The notes beneath the pieces were generated by a model. The model was not told the DNA's origin. It saw nothing but the letters and a program-made list of their open reading frames with translations, and made no database searches. Below, piece by piece: positions 7,066-16,599 of a stretch of DNA of 64,000 nt. The DNA comes from Polaribacter sp. NJDZ03 (GTDB lineage: Bacteria; Bacteroidota; Bacteroidia; Flavobacteriales; Flavobacteriaceae). Position 1 is the first letter of the stretch, and each line of letters begins with the position of its first letter. Position numbers and translations under genes: made by a program. The stretch covers positions 2,715,001 through 2,779,000 of the forward strand of contig NZ_CP079195.1 in NCBI RefSeq assembly GCF_019263805.1. The letters run 5' to 3'.

Positions 7066-9864
7066 CTCACCAATTTTAACGGTATATTTTCCTTTAGGTA
7101 AATAATATACATCGTTATTTCCTTTTTCAATTTCAGATTTTTTATTAGCTCTCTTAAAATCTTTCAATCCTTTTTTAGAAAAAGAAGCATCATAAACAGT
7201 TTCATTGTAACCTTTGTCTGCATCTGCAGAAATTGAGTTTACTTTTACATCATTTGCATAAATATCAAGCGTTATTTTTTTATCAGCATTTACATAAAAA
7301 GGAATTTTAATTTCTGGCGTACTTGCTTTTCTCCATTGACTTCTAGAGCTTCCCCATCTTTTACTTTTTTTAATATTGTCTATATTAAAAAGCGCGATAG
7401 GTTTTGCTAAAACACTGTCATTCATTTTTTGAATTGCAGCAATATTGGTTTTATATAAACTACGTCCGTGTGTTGCAACAATTAAATCTTTTGCTGTTGG
7501 TTGAATCACTAAATCATGCACTGCTACATTAGGTAAATCTTTACTAAAAGTTTCCCAAGAAGTTCCGTTGTTAAAAGAAACATACAATCCGTTGTCTGTA
7601 CCTAAATACACTATGTTTTCATTTTTAGAATCTTCTTTTATAACATTTACGGCAGCAGTTGGAATGGTGTTTCCAATGTTTTTCCAGGTTTGTCCGTAAT
7701 TATCAGACACGTATACGTACGGAGTGAAATCATCAAAACGATATCCGTTTAAAGTTGCATACACACGTTCTTTTTTAAATTTAGAAGCAATCACTCTAGA
7801 AACCCATAAATCTTTTGGAAGGTTGTCAGAAATTTTTATCCAGTTTCCTCCACCGTTTTTAGAAACATAGATCAAACCATCGTCTGAACCTGTGTAAATT
7901 AATCCAAATTTAAACGGACTTTCAGAAATAGAGGTTAAGGTTCCGTAAGCAACATTTCCTTCTTTTCCGCCGTTTGTTAAATCATCAGAAATTGTTTCCC
8001 ATGTATCTCCTTGGTTTAAAGATCTGTGTAATTTATTTCCTCCTAAATATAAAATATCTTGGTTATGTTTAGATAAATGAATAGGAGTTTGCCAGTTAAA
8101 TCTGTAAGGTTTTGCATCTTTTTCTGGTTTAGGTTGTATGTAAATTTCTTCTTTATTTTCTCTATCAATTCTATAATAATTACCAAATTGATAGCCTGTA
8201 TACACAATATTATGGTTTCTGTTGTCTATCTGAACATGCATTCCGTCTCCACCCATAATTGACTTAAAGGGGTTTTGCCCAGATTGATGCCATGCTTTAT
8301 CCATTTTTGCATTATGTGGCCCAAACCAAACACCGTTGTCTTGCAAACCGCCATACACATTATAGTTTTTTTCATTATCTACATTTACAGAATAAAATTG
8401 ACCAACGGCAGTATTGTTTAATTTTATCCAGCTTTCTCCATCATCATAAGAAATATTTAAACCACCATCATTTCCTTCAATTAAATGCCCCTCTTTTTTA
8501 GGATTTACCCACAATGCTTGATGATCTGAATGTACATTTTCTCTACTAATAGAAGTAAATGTTTTACCACCATCCTTAGATTTTATAATGCCAACTCCTA
8601 AAATGTAAATTCCATTTTCATCTTGGTTGTCCACTCTAATTTCTCCAAAATAATATCCGTAAGAACTATAAATTCCGTCTAAATAATTGGTATGTGTTTT
8701 TTTCCAAGAAGTTCCTCCATTAGTTGTTTTAAAAACTTCGGCACCAATTACTGGCTCTTCAAAAGCAATTGCCATTTCATCATCTAAAAAAGCCATCAAT
8801 TCTTTTGGTTTTAAACCTCCTGGTCTTAACAATTGTTTTGCATTTTCCGCTCTAAACTTCTCTCTAAAACCATACTCTTTTAAATAGGTATCTAAAGTTT
8901 TATTTCTAAGCGCTAAAACGTCTGCGGAAGATAAATTTTCAAATTGCTGTTTTGTTAAGTTATAAGCTGTTTTATTTTTCTTAGATTCTCTTCTATATTG
9001 ACTGTCATGTAAAGCATACACGGTATTTTCATTAAAAACAGCCAATCCAATTCTACCAACTCCATTACCTGTAGGAAAACCACTTTTATCAGCAATTTTT
9101 GTCCAAGAAGTACCAGCATCTATACTTTTATAAATGGCAGAATTTTCTCCGTTTCCAACAAAATTCCACGCTTTACGTTCTCTCTCCCAAGAAGCAGCAT
9201 ACATGATATTGAAGTTTTCTGGAGCAACTGCAACGTCTATAATTCCGGTATTTTCATCAATAAATAATGTTTTAGACCACGTTTTTCCTCCATCTGTAGT
9301 TTTAAAAATTCCTCTTTCTGCATTCGGAGAATATAAATGTCCAATTGCTCCAATAATAACTTCATCAGCATTATTTGGGTTGATTAAAATTCTACCAATA
9401 TGGTGTGTATCTGGTAAGCCAACATTTTGCCAAGTTTGGCCTTTATCTGTAGATTTTAAAATTCCGATTCCGGCATAAGAAGAACGAGAAGAATTGTTTT
9501 CCCCTGTACCAACCCACAGCGTTCCGGTTTGCCAATCTACAGCAATATCACCTATATTTTGAGTTAGAGCATTGTCTAAAACTGGTGTAAGCGTTGTTCC
9601 GTTATTATTTGTATACCAAAGTCCGCCAGAAGCATACCCTATATAAAATTCTGTTGTATTATTTGGGTTTACATCCATATCTACCACACGACCACTCATT
9701 ACAGTTGGTCCAATATTGGTAAATTGAACATTTTTTACCAAAGAAGAATTTATCATTTGAGACTTCTGGTCTAAAGATTGTTGAATAATATCTGAATCCG
9801 TAGCGGTCTGGGCAATTAATATTGTTGAAAAACAGAGTGCGAAAAAGGTGAAAATATACTTCAT
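7039..9864 (-). CDS. Secreted VPS10/sortilin-like Asp-box (BNR) beta-propeller protein
   Basis: 941 residues. The signal peptide ends near ILIAQ19. About ten Asp-box motifs of the S-x-D-x-G-x-T-W kind run along the protein (STDKGQTW, TTDGGKTW, SIDAGTSW, TTNGGTSW, SKDGGKTF, SYDDGESW, SLNQGDTW, SKNGGGNW, SDNYGQTW, SFNNGTSW), giving one or two propellers, followed by a beta-rich C-terminal domain. Such proteins are often annotated as glycosyl hydrolase or VPS10 domain proteins, but no glycosidase catalytic residues can be assigned. There is no type-IX sorting tail. Its final codons are duplicated at about 6477-6503 within the repeat array. Confidence 0.85.
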   Translation of the reverse strand: MKYIFTFFALCFSTILIAQTATDSDIIQQSLDQKSQMINSSLVKNVQFTNIGPTVMSGRVVDMDVNPNNTTEFYIGYASGGLWYTNNNGTTLTPVLDNALTQNIGDIAVDWQTGTLWVGTGENNSSRSSYAGIGILKSTDKGQTWQNVGLPDTHHIGRILINPNNADEVIIGAIGHLYSPNAERGIFKTTDGGKTWSKTLFIDENTGIIDVAVAPENFNIMYAASWERERKAWNFVGNGENSAIYKSIDAGTSWTKIADKSGFPTGNGVGRIGLAVFNENTVYALHDSQYRRESKKNKTAYNLTKQQFENLSSADVLALRNKTLDTYLKEYGFREKFRAENAKQLLRPGGLKPKELMAFLDDEMAIAFEEPVIGAEVFKTTNGGTSWKKTHTNYLDGIYSSYGYYFGEIRVDNQDENGIYILGVGIIKSKDGGKTFTSISRENVHSDHQALWVNPKKEGHLIEGNDGGLNISYDDGESWIKLNNTAVGQFYSVNVDNEKNYNVYGGLQDNGVWFGPHNAKMDKAWHQSGQNPFKSIMGGDGMHVQIDNRNHNIVYTGYQFGNYYRIDRENKEEIYIQPKPEKDAKPYRFNWQTPIHLSKHNQDILYLGGNKLHRSLNQGDTWETISDDLTNGGKEGNVAYGTLTSISESPFKFGLIYTGSDDGLIYVSKNGGGNWIKISDNLPKDLWVSRVIASKFKKERVYATLNGYRFDDFTPYVYVSDNYGQTWKNIGNTIPTAAVNVIKEDSKNENIVYLGTDNGLYVSFNNGTSWETFSKDLPNVAVHDLVIQPTAKDLIVATHGRSLYKTNIAAIQKMNDSVLAKPIALFNIDNIKKSKRWGSSRSQWRKASTPEIKIPFYVNADKKITLDIYANDVKVNSISADADKGYNETVYDASFSKKGLKDFKRANKKSEIEKGNNDVYYLPKGKYTVKIGEEKTSFEVE

Positions 9865-9974
9865 AAAAAGTTAGTTTGGTTTAAAGTGATGAAATTACCA
9901 CTTGTATTTTCAATACCAAAAAAATTAACATAAAAATGAATTTTAAGAAAAATACACTTCAATTTAAAACAACG

Positions 9975-9982
9975 TATCTTTG
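9975..9982 (+). promoter_or_regulatory. Putative -7 box for the DEAD-box helicase gene
   Basis: TATCTTTG matches TAnnTTTG, 46 bases before the ATG, and is followed by GCAGG. No clear -33 TTTG. Confidence 0.5.
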
Positions 9983-10027
9983 CAGGCTGAAACAACTACA
10001 TAAAGTTGCATTCAAAAAAGTATTTTT

Positions 10028-11344
10028 ATGACATTTAAAGATTTAGGTTTATCTGCTGCACTAGTAAAAGCAGTTGAAGAAAAAGGATATACCAAACCAT
10101 CACCAATACAAGAAAAAGCAATTCCACATATTTTAGAAGGTAAAGACATTTTAGCTTCTGCACAAACAGGTACAGGAAAAACAGCAGGTTTTACATTGCC
10201 AGTTTTACAATATTTAGCAGAAACAAAGCATGCAAAATACAGACCTTTACGTGCGCTAGTATTAACGCCAACAAGAGAATTGGCTGCTCAAGTACATGAC
10301 AATGTAAGAGAGTATAGTAAATATGTAAACATTAAATCTGCCGTAATTTTTGGTGGAGTGAATGCAAAACCACAGATTGCAACGTTAAGAAGTGGTGTAG
10401 ATATTTTAGTAGCAACACCAGGTAGATTATTAGATTTACACAGTCAGAAAGCAGTTTCTTTTAACAGAATTGATGTTTTAATTCTTGATGAAGCAGACAG
10501 AATGTTAGATATGGGTTTTGCAAGAGACTTAAATAAACTAATTAGTTTTATGCCTGCAAAGCGTCAGAACTTGATGTTTTCTGCAACTTTTTCTACTGAT
10601 ATTAAAAAATTAGCTTCAGGTATTTTGAATAATCCAGTTTCTGTAGAAGCAGAACCTCAAAACTCAACAGCTAAGAAAGTAACTCACAATGTTTATAAAG
10701 TTGATAAAGGCCAAAAAACAGAGTTTACAATTAAGTTGATAAAAGACGGAAATTGGAACCAAGTTTTAATCTTTACAAGAACAAAGCATGGAGCAAACAA
10801 ATTAACCGAGAAATTGATTAAAGCAGGTATTTCTGCTGCAGCAATTCACGGAAATAAGAGTCAGGGTGCTAGAACAAAGGCATTAAAAAACTTTAAAGAT
10901 AATACCATTAAAGCGTTAGTTGCAACAGATATTGCAGCACGTGGTTTAGATATTCCTTTATTACCGCATGTTATTAACTTCGAATTACCAAATGTACCTG
11001 AAGATTATGTACATAGAATTGGTAGAACGGGTAGAGCAGGAGCAGCTGGAGAGGCAATTTCTTTAGTTTGTAGTGAAGAAACTGAATACCAAAATGAAAT
11101 TGAAAAATTACTAAAAGAAAAATTAAACACTTCTATTGTAGAAGGTTTTGAGCCTACAGATACGGCAGCTCCTAAAAGAGCAGCAACGCAAAGTAAAGGA
11201 TCTTTTGGAAAGAAAACTAGATCTTCAAATGGTGGTTCTTCTCAGGGAGATAAACCAAAAAAGAAGCCCCATTTTAAAGGAAATAAACCAGAAAGTACTT
11301 CTGGAAGAGGAAGAACTGGAGCGCCTAAAAAGAAGCGTTTTTAG
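10028..11344 (+). CDS. DEAD-box ATP-dependent RNA helicase (RhlE-like)
   Basis: 438 residues with every helicase motif: Q motif [13 protein letters not shown], motif I AQTGTGKT, Ia [42 protein letters not shown]. The last 60 or so residues are low-complexity and rich in Lys, Arg, Gly and Ser, as in RhlE-type proteins, where the tail binds RNA. Likely roles are ribosome assembly or RNA unwinding in the cold. It stands alone with its own promoter box and a terminator. Confidence 0.93.
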   Translation: MTFKDLGLSAALVKAVEEKGYTKPSPIQEKAIPHILEGKDILASAQTGTGKTAGFTLPVLQYLAETKHAKYRPLRALVLTPTRELAAQVHDNVREYSKYVNIKSAVIFGGVNAKPQIATLRSGVDILVATPGRLLDLHSQKAVSFNRIDVLILDEADRMLDMGFARDLNKLISFMPAKRQNLMFSATFSTDIKKLASGILNNPVSVEAEPQNSTAKKVTHNVYKVDKGQKTEFTIKLIKDGNWNQVLIFTRTKHGANKLTEKLIKAGISAAAIHGNKSQGARTKALKNFKDNTIKALVATDIAARGLDIPLLPHVINFELPNVPEDYVHRIGRTGRAGAAGEAISLVCSEETEYQNEIEKLLKEKLNTSIVEGFEPTDTAAPKRAATQSKGSFGKKTRSSNGGSSQGDKPKKKPHFKGNKPESTSGRGRTGAPKKKRF

Positions 11345-11377
11345 ATACTAATTTATTTAATTTACACAAATTTTATT

Positions 11378-11412
11378 ATCCTACAAGGTTGTTAACTTTG
11401 TAGGATTTTTAC
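11378..11412 (+). terminator. Terminator after the DEAD-box helicase
   Basis: ATCCTACAA (11378-11386) pairs with TTGTAGGAT (11398-11406) and a T run follows. Confidence 0.75.
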
Positions 11413-11454
11413 TTTTAAATAACTTTTAATACAACTCAGTAACCATAAAGTTTG

Positions 11455-11606
11455 TCATTTCGAAATGAGCTTTTTAGCGATTGAGAAATCACCTAAAGTT
11501 TAGTAGGGGTTGTGTTAAGACTGTTATGGGATTCCTCAATACTTCGGAATGACAAGTATTGTGACTCAGTCTTGTGTGATCACTGCTATGAGATTTCACC
11601 TATAGT
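11455..11606 (-). repeat. GTCATTTCGA-family repeat, inverted copy
   Basis: Begins GTCATTTCGAAATGAGC, then TTTTTAGCGATTGAGAAATC. This is the reverse complement of the start of the elements at 45008 and 45205. Shared inner words include AATACTTCG and GTGATCAC-like sequence. Confidence 0.6.
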
Positions 11607-11635
11607 ATAAATGATAGCTATTGTGATTTTATTTT

Positions 11636-11710
11636 GCGTTAGGGATTGTAATGACATCCTTTTTGCTTTTTCTGCAAAAAGATATAATGGAAAGCCCGCT
11701 CGAACGCCCA
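11636..11710 (+). repeat. GCGTTAG-type hairpin repeat, copy 2 (GATATA variant)
   Basis: GCGTTAGGGATTGTAATG, then CATCCTTTTTGC, loop, GCAAAAAGATATAATGG, AAAGCCCG and AACGCCC. The CTTTTTGC/GCAAAAAG pair forms the central hairpin. Confidence 0.6.
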
Positions 11711-11812
11711 AAAGAAGTATAATTATTAGATGTGATTTTTAGTTTTTACATACAGTATTAAATGGATAATGAGACTTATGAAAAGAGATTTTTATATTTT
11801 GTGAGTGTTCAA

Positions 11813-11842
11813 TTTGTAGCCACCGAAATATTGCTACCTTTG
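11813..11842 (+). promoter_or_regulatory. Bacteroidota-type promoter of the aminopeptidase P gene
   Basis: TTTG at 11813-11816 and TACCTTTG at 11835-11842 are separated by 18 bases, a good match to the -33 TTTG / -7 TAnnTTTG arrangement. The ATG follows 23 bases later. Confidence 0.68.
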
Positions 11843-11865
11843 TATTTCAACATAAATTCATCAGT

Positions 11866-13158
11866 ATGAAATACGATAAAATAGACTCACAATTATTTAT
11901 TAAAAATCGAAAAAACTTTGCTGCTGCTATGCAACCAAATAGTTTGGCTGTTTTTAATTCTAATGACATTTATCCGATTAGTGCAGATAGTACATTGCCT
12001 TTTGAGCAACACAGAGATATCTTGTTTTTAAGTGGTGTAGATCAAGAAGAAAGTGTATTGTTTTTGTTTCCTGACTGCCCAAATGAAGCTTACAGAGAAA
12101 TATTATTTGTTAGAGAAACCAACGATCATATTGCGGTTTGGGAAGGAGCAAAATTAACCAAAGAAGCTGCTTTTGAAACAAGTGGAATTAAAACAGTTTT
12201 CTGGTTACAAGATTTAGAGAAGGTTTTGTTTGAATTGTCTACTTATGCAGATACTTTTTACATTAATACCAATGAACATTATAGAGCAAATGTAGAAACG
12301 GAAACTCGAGAAGACCGTTTTACAAAGTGGTTATTGGCAAAATACCCGGCACATTCAGTTGCTAAAAGTAGCCCTATTATGCATCGTTTACGTGCTGTTA
12401 AAGACCAAATTGAATTGGATTTAATGCAAAAGGCGTGTAATATTACTGAAAAAGGTTTCCGTAGAATTTTAGATTTTGTAAAACCTGGTGTTTGGGAATA
12501 TGAGATTGAAGCAGAATTGTTGCATGAGTTTGTAAGAAATAGATCTAAAGGGTTTGCGTATTCGCCAATTATAGCTTCTGGTAATAGTGCAAATGTTTTG
12601 CATTATATGGAGAATAATAAGGAATGTAAAAGTGGTGATTTAATTTTAATGGATATTGCTGCGGAGTATGCAAATTATAAAAGTGATTTAACTAGAACAA
12701 TACCTGTTTCTGGAAAATTCTCTGACAGACAAAAAGCTGTTTATAATGCTGTAAACCACGTTAAAAAAGAAGCTACAAAATTATTGGTTCCTGGAACTTT
12801 GTGGAAAGAATATCATGTAGAGGTTGGTGATATTATGACTTCTGAATTACTGAAATTAGGTTTATTAGACAAGGCAGATGTACAGAATGCAGCTAAAGAT
12901 TGGCCAGCATATAAAAAATATTTTATGCATGGAACAAGCCATCATATTGGTTTAGATACGCATGATTATGGTTTGTTGCATGAAAAAATGCAAGCAAATA
13001 TGGTGTTTACTGTAGAACCAGGAATTTATATTCCGGAAGAAGGTTTTGGTATTCGTTTAGAAGATGATGTGGTGATTCAAGAAAAAGGAGAACCTTTTAA
13101 TTTAATGGCAAATATACCTATTGAAGCAGATGAAATTGAAGCTATAATGCAAGGTTAA
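11866..13158 (+). CDS. pepP: Xaa-Pro aminopeptidase (aminopeptidase P, M24B)
   Basis: 430 residues. An AMP_N domain covers about 1-150, then a pita-bread M24 domain. Metal ligands can be placed in the usual order: Asp in LMDIAAEY, Asp in SDLTRTIPV, His in HGTSHHIGLDTHD, Glu in VEPGIYIPEEG and Glu in IRLEDDV. It removes an N-terminal residue preceding proline, using two metal ions. Cytoplasmic: there is no signal peptide. Own promoter and a strong terminator, so probably monocistronic. Confidence 0.93.
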   Translation: MKYDKIDSQLFIKNRKNFAAAMQPNSLAVFNSNDIYPISADSTLPFEQHRDILFLSGVDQEESVLFLFPDCPNEAYREILFVRETNDHIAVWEGAKLTKEAAFETSGIKTVFWLQDLEKVLFELSTYADTFYINTNEHYRANVETETREDRFTKWLLAKYPAHSVAKSSPIMHRLRAVKDQIELDLMQKACNITEKGFRRILDFVKPGVWEYEIEAELLHEFVRNRSKGFAYSPIIASGNSANVLHYMENNKECKSGDLILMDIAAEYANYKSDLTRTIPVSGKFSDRQKAVYNAVNHVKKEATKLLVPGTLWKEYHVEVGDIMTSELLKLGLLDKADVQNAAKDWPAYKKYFMHGTSHHIGLDTHDYGLLHEKMQANMVFTVEPGIYIPEEGFGIRLEDDVVIQEKGEPFNLMANIPIEADEIEAIMQG

Positions 13159-13176
13159 TTCTTGTAATAGATACTT

Positions 13177-13208
13177 AAAAAGCGAGTTATATGACTCGCT
13201 TTTTTTTG
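13177..13208 (+). terminator. Terminator after pepP
   Basis: AAAAAGCGAGT pairs perfectly with ACTCGCTTTTT (13177-13187 and 13194-13204), followed by more T. Confidence 0.85.
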
Positions 13209-13394
13209 TGTTAAATTTTTATTAATGGTGATGCTATATCGTTTTTTAAGCACCTCTTTAAGGTACTTTAGTTTTAAAATTTTGAAGTAACTTTGCTACA
13301 TTTAAATCCTTGATTTGAATTAATTTTAAAATTAAATTGATTTATAAAAAGAATTATTCTTATTAATAAACCTATAGCACCAAAGAACGTAAAT

Positions 13395-14369
13395 ATGAAA
13401 TTAAAGATTGATAAATTTGTTCTCTCTATTGTTGGAACTATTTTAATCGCTTATTTTTTTCCACAATGGGGAGCACCAGAAAGTAAAATTCCTATTGATA
13501 CAATTAGTGCAGTTGGAATTTCATTGATCTTCTTTTTCTACGGATTAAAATTAAACCCGACACAGTTAAAAGCAGGACTTAAAAACTGGAGGTTACACCT
13601 TTTAGTACAAAGCGCTACATTTTTAATGTTTCCGTTATTGGTTTTATTGTTTAGACCATTAATCATGAATGAAGAACAAGAAACCATTTGGTTGGCTTTC
13701 TTTTTCTTGGCAGCATTACCCTCTACAGTTTCATCATCGGTTGTTATGGTATCTATGGCAAAAGGAAATATACCTGCAGCTATTTTTAATGCAAGTATTT
13801 CTGGAATTATAGGAATTGCCATTACACCTCTTTGGATGGGTTTGTTTGTAAATGATGCCCAAACAGATTTTGATTTTACAGGCATCTACCTAAAACTGAT
13901 TGGTCAAATTATTTTACCTGTAGTTTTAGGCCTTTTGTTACAACGTTTTTTAGGAGAGTTTGTTCACAAACACAGTAGTAAATTAACGTTGTTTGATAAG
14001 TCTATTATCTTATTGATAATTTATAAAAGTTTTGCAGAATCTTTTAATGGTCATATTTTTAGTGCTGTTTCACTTTTAGATTTAGGTGCTATTTTTGTTG
14101 GAGTAATATTCTTATTTATTATGGCTTTTTTTATAACAGGTTTTATTTCTAAAAAGTTAAAAATGAATACCGAAGACCAAATTACAGCACAGTTTTGTGG
14201 TACTAAAAAATCATTAGTACACGGTACCGTTTTTTCTAAAATATTGTTTGGTAACATGGCATCGGTTGGTATTATTCTTTTGCCTTTAATGTTGTTTCAT
14301 GGCACACAGATTTTAATAATTACCATTGTGGCTTCTAAATTGGCAAAACGAAAGGAAGTTCATTTATAA
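13395..14369 (+). CDS. Bile acid:sodium symporter family protein (SBF-like/YfeH type)
   Basis: 324 residues with about nine to ten hydrophobic segments spread along the whole length, beginning at residue 10. The pattern FFFYGLKL near residue 45, the paired internal halves and LPSTVSSSVVMVSMAKGN resemble the PF13593 SBF-like subgroup. Flavobacterial proteins of this kind are sodium-coupled organic-anion transporters of unknown substrate. Inner membrane. A TAACTTTG box at 13288-13295 could be the promoter. Ends against a shared convergent terminator. Confidence 0.87.
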   Translation: MKLKIDKFVLSIVGTILIAYFFPQWGAPESKIPIDTISAVGISLIFFFYGLKLNPTQLKAGLKNWRLHLLVQSATFLMFPLLVLLFRPLIMNEEQETIWLAFFFLAALPSTVSSSVVMVSMAKGNIPAAIFNASISGIIGIAITPLWMGLFVNDAQTDFDFTGIYLKLIGQIILPVVLGLLLQRFLGEFVHKHSSKLTLFDKSIILLIIYKSFAESFNGHIFSAVSLLDLGAIFVGVIFLFIMAFFITGFISKKLKMNTEDQITAQFCGTKKSLVHGTVFSKILFGNMASVGIILLPLMLFHGTQILIITIVASKLAKRKEVHL

Positions 14370-14384
14370 GAAACTTTAAATAAT

Positions 14385-14411
14385 CATAAAAAAAGAGACT
14401 CTTTTTTTATG
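14385..14411. terminator. Bidirectional terminator between convergent genes
   Basis: CATAAAAAAAG (14385-14395) pairs with CTTTTTTTATG (14401-14411), loop AGACT. It serves the symporter gene (plus) and the peroxidase gene (minus). Confidence 0.65.
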
Positions 14412-14428
14412 AGGTAGTTCTACTTTTT

Positions 14429-15457
14429 CTAATCGTCAATATTTACAAAACCAGTATCACTTAAGGTGTTTAGAAATATAATAAGGTTGTTTTTTTCATC
14501 CTCTGTAAGTGGAATTCTATTTTTATTCTCTTTAAGAATGGGATCTAGATTATCGGCATCTAAAACGCCATTGTCTAAATAATTTAACACTTCTTTTAAA
14601 GTAGTAAACTGACCGAAACTACCATAAGGAGCAGTATAGGCAATGTTTCTTAATGAAGGAACACGAAAACTCATTAAATCATTAGAACTGAGTGTAACTC
14701 TAGTGCGTCCTGTTTCTTCGCTATCTGGGTTTATTGGGAACCCTATATTTCTAAAACTTTGGTCTGTAAACAATTCTGTACTGTGACAACTAGAGCATTT
14801 ATCTTTAAAAGTTTGATAACCTTGTGCTTCATTTTCTGTAAAAACTTCGCCTTCATTTCTTTTTACTTTATCGTATTTACTGTTAGCAGAAATTAAGGTG
14901 TATTCATATTGGGCAATACTGTTTAGAATCCTATCTCCGGTTATATTTTTATCACCAAAGGTTTTAGTGAATAATTCAGTATACGATGCATCATTTTGTA
15001 GTTTTCCAATCACTTCTAAAATAGAAGAGTTCATTTCTTCTGGTGTAATTATAGGAACGAGTGGCTGATCTTCTAATTGAGATGTACTTCCGTCCCAATT
15101 ATATTGTTGCATAAATGCCATGTTTTGCACAGGTGGTGCATTTCTTAGTCCAATTCGTCCTTCAATACCGATACCTTTTGCATTATGATCTGCAAAAGCA
15201 TTTGCTTGAATATGACAACTAGAGCATGAAATAGTGTTGTCTGCACTTAATTTCTTGTCAAAAAATAATTTTTCACCTAATTCAACGCCGTATTTTGTGG
15301 GTTTATTGGTATAAAATGAATTATTTAATTCTGGGAAACCTTCAGGAATATTGATTTCTATTTCTGGGTTATCCAAAATAAAAGGTTCGTAAACATCTTC
15401 TTTTGTACAAGATGAAATGAGCAGTAAGATAAAAATATTCAGTATTATTTTTTTCAT
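14429..15457 (-). CDS. MbnH-like di-heme cytochrome c peroxidase lipoprotein
   Basis: 342 residues from the ATG at 15457, chosen because it starts directly at the lipoprotein signal MKKIILNIFILLLISSC. The nine extra upstream codons are not hydrophobic. Two CxxCH heme sites are present (CSSCHIQ and CSSCHST), as in MauG/MbnH/CCP enzymes, together with GLRNAPPVQNMAF and WDGSTSQLEDQ. In MbnH this enzyme oxidises a tryptophan of its partner MbnP to kynurenine to build a copper site; that partner-like gene is directly upstream here. After TAPY the usual MHDG is replaced by GSFG, so heme coordination or reactivity may differ. A MITE separates it from the mbnP-like gene. Confidence 0.8.
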   Translation of the reverse strand: MKKIILNIFILLLISSCTKEDVYEPFILDNPEIEINIPEGFPELNNSFYTNKPTKYGVELGEKLFFDKKLSADNTISCSSCHIQANAFADHNAKGIGIEGRIGLRNAPPVQNMAFMQQYNWDGSTSQLEDQPLVPIITPEEMNSSILEVIGKLQNDASYTELFTKTFGDKNITGDRILNSIAQYEYTLISANSKYDKVKRNEGEVFTENEAQGYQTFKDKCSSCHSTELFTDQSFRNIGFPINPDSEETGRTRVTLSSNDLMSFRVPSLRNIAYTAPYGSFGQFTTLKEVLNYLDNGVLDADNLDPILKENKNRIPLTEDEKNNLIIFLNTLSDTGFVNIDD

Positions 15458-15542
15458 TTTAAATACATTTTCATCTTTCCGCAATAGCGGGAAGAAGGCG
15501 TAAATGAAGCCGTTAACAAAATCTCAATGTTTTTTTAATAAA

Positions 15543-15670
15543 GAGAGGTTGTCTAAAAAGGTATTATTGTCAATCTGAATTTATTTCAGATTCTCAAATA
15601 ACGTCAGTAAGTAGAAGTGTTGAAACTAATTCTACATGACAAAATTTACTGCTTTTTAGACAACCAGCTC
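15543..15670. repeat. MITE-like element, copy 2, inside the copper locus
   Basis: Terminal repeats GAGAGGTTGTCTAAAAAG (15543-15560) and CTTTTTAGACAACC (15652-15665) enclose the same interior as copy 1, including AATCTGAATTTATTTCAGATT-like pairing. It fills most of the 219-bp gap between the mbnP-like and mbnH-like genes. Confidence 0.77.
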
Positions 15671-15676
15671 TAAAGT

Positions 15677-16564
15677 TTAGTTTTCTACACTTGTAATAGA
15701 AAACATTCCTTTGGTATTCGTTTCTCCATTTCCACCAATATTATCTACAAACTGTACCATTACGTCTGGGCTCGAATGATAACTTGGCGCAGTTCCTGAA
15801 GTAAAACCTTCGTTTGCAGCATCTAAAGTAATAGATTTTGTTCCGCTTAATAAGTTTTTAAAATCTGCTTTAATTTTAATAGTAGGAGCATTTTCGCCAA
15901 CCATTGCATTTGTAGTAAGCTCTAATGTAATATCTCTGTAAGCATTACGAGCATGTGTTTCTGCGCTAGACCATGTGCTTTCATCGGTTTTAGTTCCTCC
16001 TAAAACACTACCCGTATGGATAGATAATGGAGTATTATTTGTTCCGTAAAAACCTTCAATTTTTGTAAAACGGTACCCTGTTGCCCAGTACCAGTGTAAT
16101 GATGTGTCGTTTGCGCCAGCTGCAGCATAAAAAGTAGGGAAGCTTTCTTCACTTAAAGTGTTTAACGCTGCCTTTACACCTAGTCCAAATTTTATTTGTG
16201 TGTAATCGGCTGTAGGAATATTACTTAAAACATACTTTAATGTTGCTTCTTTAGATTGGTCAATAATAGTAGCTCCATTGTCTAAGTTTTGTGTATTGTA
16301 AGGAAATTCATTTCCTTCTGCGTTTACAAGACGTATATTACTTATTATATATTTCAATTCAGAAAAATGGTGAGTTTGTCCTTCTGCAGAAGTGTTTGCT
16401 GTTGCTTCTGTAGATGTTTCATTTCCTAAAACAATAGTAGTTTCTGCAAATGTGTTGTTAAATTCTAACGTTACATTATTAGCAACAGGAATACTGTCTT
16501 CACTACAAGAAGTGATTGATAATGAGATAAGTGATGCTAAAAGGTATTTTTTTAAATTTTTCAT
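15677..16564 (-). CDS. MbnP-like copper-binding lipoprotein
   Basis: 295 residues, lipobox ITSC with Cys20. The signature SLHWYWATGYRF (His157, Trp158, Trp160) followed by SIHTGS (His183), and an earlier HH at 65-66, matches the MbnP family. In characterised MbnP a tryptophan is converted to kynurenine by the MbnH peroxidase and helps bind copper. The four-Cys arrangement of some relatives is absent. It lies between the TonB receptor gene (35 bp upstream) and the mbnH-like gene. Which Trp would be modified cannot be told by eye. Confidence 0.8.
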   Translation of the reverse strand: MKNLKKYLLASLISLSITSCSEDSIPVANNVTLEFNNTFAETTIVLGNETSTEATANTSAEGQTHHFSELKYIISNIRLVNAEGNEFPYNTQNLDNGATIIDQSKEATLKYVLSNIPTADYTQIKFGLGVKAALNTLSEESFPTFYAAAGANDTSLHWYWATGYRFTKIEGFYGTNNTPLSIHTGSVLGGTKTDESTWSSAETHARNAYRDITLELTTNAMVGENAPTIKIKADFKNLLSGTKSITLDAANEGFTSGTAPSYHSSPDVMVQFVDNIGGNGETNTKGMFSITSVEN

Positions 16565-16599
16565 TTGTATTAATTTTAATTGATGTTATTATTCTTTGT

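Larger units (their letters stand above)
11345..11865. other. Intergenic region with dispersed repeats
   Basis: 520 bp without a gene. It holds the helicase terminator, a GTCATTTCGA-family element (11455-11606), a GCGTTAG-type hairpin repeat (11636-11710) and the promoter of the downstream aminopeptidase gene. Confidence 0.6.

Noticed and set aside
9134..9478. 114-residue plus-strand ORF inside the Asp-box gene
   Set aside because: Antisense shadow of the repeat-bearing secreted protein, with no independent start context.
11148..11351. 67-residue Lys/Arg-rich plus-strand ORF
   Set aside because: An overlapping frame within the basic tail of the DEAD-box helicase; low-complexity codons keep it open.
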